Positions 62,419-64,000 of a stretch of DNA of 64,000 nt are shown piece by piece. This stretch comes from Microvirga sp052115485 (lineage in GTDB: Bacteria > Pseudomonadota > Alphaproteobacteria > Rhizobiales > Beijerinckiaceae): NCBI RefSeq assembly GCF_052115485.1, contig NZ_JBFRGU010000003.1, positions 62,001 to 126,000 on the forward strand, read 5' to 3'. A program made the translations under genes and the position numbers. The notes beneath the pieces were generated by a model that saw only the letters and a program-made list of their open reading frames with translations, was not told where the DNA came from and made no database searches. Positions within the stretch are counted from its first letter, which is position 1. Every line of letters begins with the position of its first letter.

Positions 62419-63543
62419 ATGTCTGAAATCAAACTCAGCAACATCACGAAATTGTACGGAAGCCAGCTGGCCGTTCCGGGGCTCGATCTTGAAATCCCCA
62501 AAGGCAGTTTCGTCACGCTTCTCGGCCCATCGGGATGCGGCAAGACCACGACCTTGCGCATGATCGCGGGCCTGGAGCAGCCTTCCAGCGGTGAAGTCTC
62601 GCTGGCGGGCAAACCGGTCTATTCGAGTACGACAGGGATGTTCGTCGCGCCGGAGAGACGTGGACTCGGCTTTATTTTCCAGAGCTACGCCCTGTGGCCC
62701 AACATGAAGGTCGACCGCAACATCACGCTTGCGCTGACGGAAGCGAAGCTGCCGGCCCTGACAGTGAAGGCGCGGCTGCAGGAAGCGTTGGAGAAGGTGC
62801 AACTGACGGGGCTCGAAGGTCGCTATCCGTCCGAGCTTTCCGGTGGGCAACAACAGCGCGTCGCCGTCGCCCGCCTGATTGCGGCGCGCAACTCGATCCT
62901 CCTCATGGATGAGCCGCTCTCGAACCTCGATGCGAAATTGAGGACGGAGATGCGCACCGAACTCAAGCGTCTGCATCGCGAACTTGGTGCGACGACGGTT
63001 TACGTGACGCACGATCAGGTCGAGGCGCTCACCATGTCGGACATCATCGTCGTGATGAAGGACGGCATCATTCAACAGCAAGGCAATCCTTACGAGATCT
63101 ATCATAATCCGGCGAACCTGTTCGTCGCCGAGTTCATCGGCGATCCCAAGATCAACCTGTTCTCTGGTGTGGTGAAGCGTGTCGGTGGAGAGGCTAGGTT
63201 GTCGCTCTGTGGGACGGAGTTGCCGCTTCCTGCCGGAATGAACCTGTCCGAAGGCCCTGTGACGGTCGGCGTCAGGCCGGAGAACATCGCGATTCATGAT
63301 CGGCCGACGGGAGCGGGCATCGCCGCGGAGGTCGATGTTGTGCAGCCGACCGGCTCGCAAACGATCATATCGCTTCTGCTGAAGGGGCAGCGGATCACCG
63401 TTCTGATCCCGCGTTTCGAAAACAGCCTGCCGAAAAAGAACGTCTGGATCGAACTGTCCTTCGATCACATCAACTTCTTCGATCCGGCCGGACGCAGGAT
63501 CGAAACCGCTCAAGTGAGACAACCGGCATCGCATGCCGCATAA
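62419..63543 (+). CDS. ABC transporter ATP-binding protein
   Basis: 374 residues: Walker A GPSGCGKTT, signature LSGGQQQR, Walker B ILLMDEPLSNLD, then a TOBE-like C-terminal domain (about 240-360). ATPase of the LacI-associated importer, MalK/FbpC-like. ATG 62419 begins at the conserved strand; a GTG two codons earlier is less likely. Confidence 0.92.
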   Translation: MSEIKLSNITKLYGSQLAVPGLDLEIPKGSFVTLLGPSGCGKTTTLRMIAGLEQPSSGEVSLAGKPVYSSTTGMFVAPERRGLGFIFQSYALWPNMKVDRNITLALTEAKLPALTVKARLQEALEKVQLTGLEGRYPSELSGGQQQRVAVARLIAARNSILLMDEPLSNLDAKLRTEMRTELKRLHRELGATTVYVTHDQVEALTMSDIIVVMKDGIIQQQGNPYEIYHNPANLFVAEFIGDPKINLFSGVVKRVGGEARLSLCGTELPLPAGMNLSEGPVTVGVRPENIAIHDRPTGAGIAAEVDVVQPTGSQTIISLLLKGQRITVLIPRFENSLPKKNVWIELSFDHINFFDPAGRRIETAQVRQPASHAA

Positions 63544-63578
63544 CGAAGCATTGCTCAAATAAGGATTTTGCAGAAGCG

Positions 63579-64000
63579 ATGAACCCCGCAAAGAAATATC
63601 CTCGCCCCCCTTTAAGCCTCATCGTCGACGAACTGCCGCCCTTCGGTGTCAAACTCTTCGTCGGCGATGCTGATGCCGCTGCCGACAAGGGGCTGATCGC
63701 GAAGAACGACATCGCCATCGTAATCAATTGCGCGGTGAATCTCGACATCAGCTACGTGGGCGATGTGGAGTCCGGTGTCTCGCAATCGACGCCGCAAGGC
63801 CCGGTCCGCAATTACAAACTCGGTCTGATCGACGATGACGGCAACCCGCACACGATGCTGCTCGCCGGATACTACATGCTCGATGGGGCCCTGCACCAGA
63901 AGCTCCCCGATCGGTCGACCTATCCCCATCGTCGACAGGGCAATGTGCTGCTCCATTGCCGGGGCGGACGCAGCCGTTCGGTCATCCTCGCGGCGCTCTA
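63579..64000 (+). CDS. Dual-specificity-phosphatase-like protein, cut by the window edge
   Basis: At least 140 residues, starting MNPAKKYPRPPLSLIVDELP. The Cys-dependent phosphatase loop LLHCRGGRSRSVILAAL (HCxxGxxRS) is reached just before the right edge. It follows the ABC ATPase by about 35 bp, so it belongs to the importer operon, which suggests that the imported compound or its product is phosphorylated and must be dephosphorylated. The C terminus is outside the window. Confidence 0.85.
   Translation, partial: MNPAKKYPRPPLSLIVDELPPFGVKLFVGDADAAADKGLIAKNDIAIVINCAVNLDISYVGDVESGVSQSTPQGPVRNYKLGLIDDDGNPHTMLLAGYYMLDGALHQKLPDRSTYPHRRQGNVLLHCRGGRSRSVILAAL

Overview
The window looks like a chromosomal segment of an alphaproteobacterium of the order Hyphomicrobiales (Rhizobiales). 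The evidence is the GC-rich coding, the rpoD/dnaG pair with alphaproteobacterial DnaG features, a Ku gene, two kinds of palindromic intergenic repeat typical of this order, and many LysR-regulated catabolic and ABC-transport operons. I do not assign a genus. One undetermined base (28939) and two single-base frameshifts suggest draft-quality sequence in places.

1-15.9 kb is mostly housekeeping and stress functions: rpoD (3' end beyond the left edge) and dnaG; an XRE regulator whose leader folds over its ribosome binding site and which is flanked by palindromic repeats; an MgtC/SapB-type membrane protein; a divergent oxyR/katA pair; a Cys-cluster protein; a decayed FUSC/HlyD efflux locus; an Fsr-type MFS exporter; a holin-like protein; a 2OG-Fe(II) oxygenase; Ku; and a class III adenylate cyclase. 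A tRNA with anticodon CAU follows.

15.9-26.1 kb is an accessory region. It holds a frameshifted RTX protein gene, a LysR regulator, a GNAT-like N-acyltransferase with a coupled small gene, a small gene plus XRE regulator facing it, a decayed tRNA copy in AT-rich DNA, a two-gene operon pairing a ThDP (acetolactate-synthase-like) enzyme with a ketosynthase-III-like protein that lacks the catalytic Cys, and a second RTX protein.

26.4-33 kb is a LysR-associated operon for uptake and breakdown of an unknown nitrogenous compound: nitrilase-family amidohydrolase, RraA-like protein, and a four-gene polyamine/opine-type ABC importer.

35.2-46.3 kb is the most unusual part. It has an Asp-Asn-Ser tandem-repeat protein, a 658-residue protein with recurring Gly-Asp-Tyr/Gln-x-Asn motifs, a type I secretion ABC transporter with a long Gly-rich N-terminal extension and a Gln in place of the H-loop His, its HlyD-type adaptor, an ornithine cyclodeaminase family enzyme, a 930-residue RTX protein with a predicted seven-bladed propeller, and an RTX fragment fused by deletion to a broken M20 peptidase gene. 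All RTX proteins here share one C-terminal module and probably one exporter.

46.8-57.8 kb covers amino-acid metabolism: rocD and rocF with a divergent Lrp/AsnC regulator; a NarL-type two-component pair; an HdeD-like protein; an amidase; a membrane domain fused in frame to trans-aconitate methyltransferase with a well-formed internal start; and the 5-oxoprolinase genes pxpB, pxpC and pxpA. 57.9-64 kb is a LacI-family regulator with operator-like palindromes ahead of a ferric-type ABC importer (fused permease, binding protein, ATPase) and a Cys-dependent phosphatase cut by the right edge.
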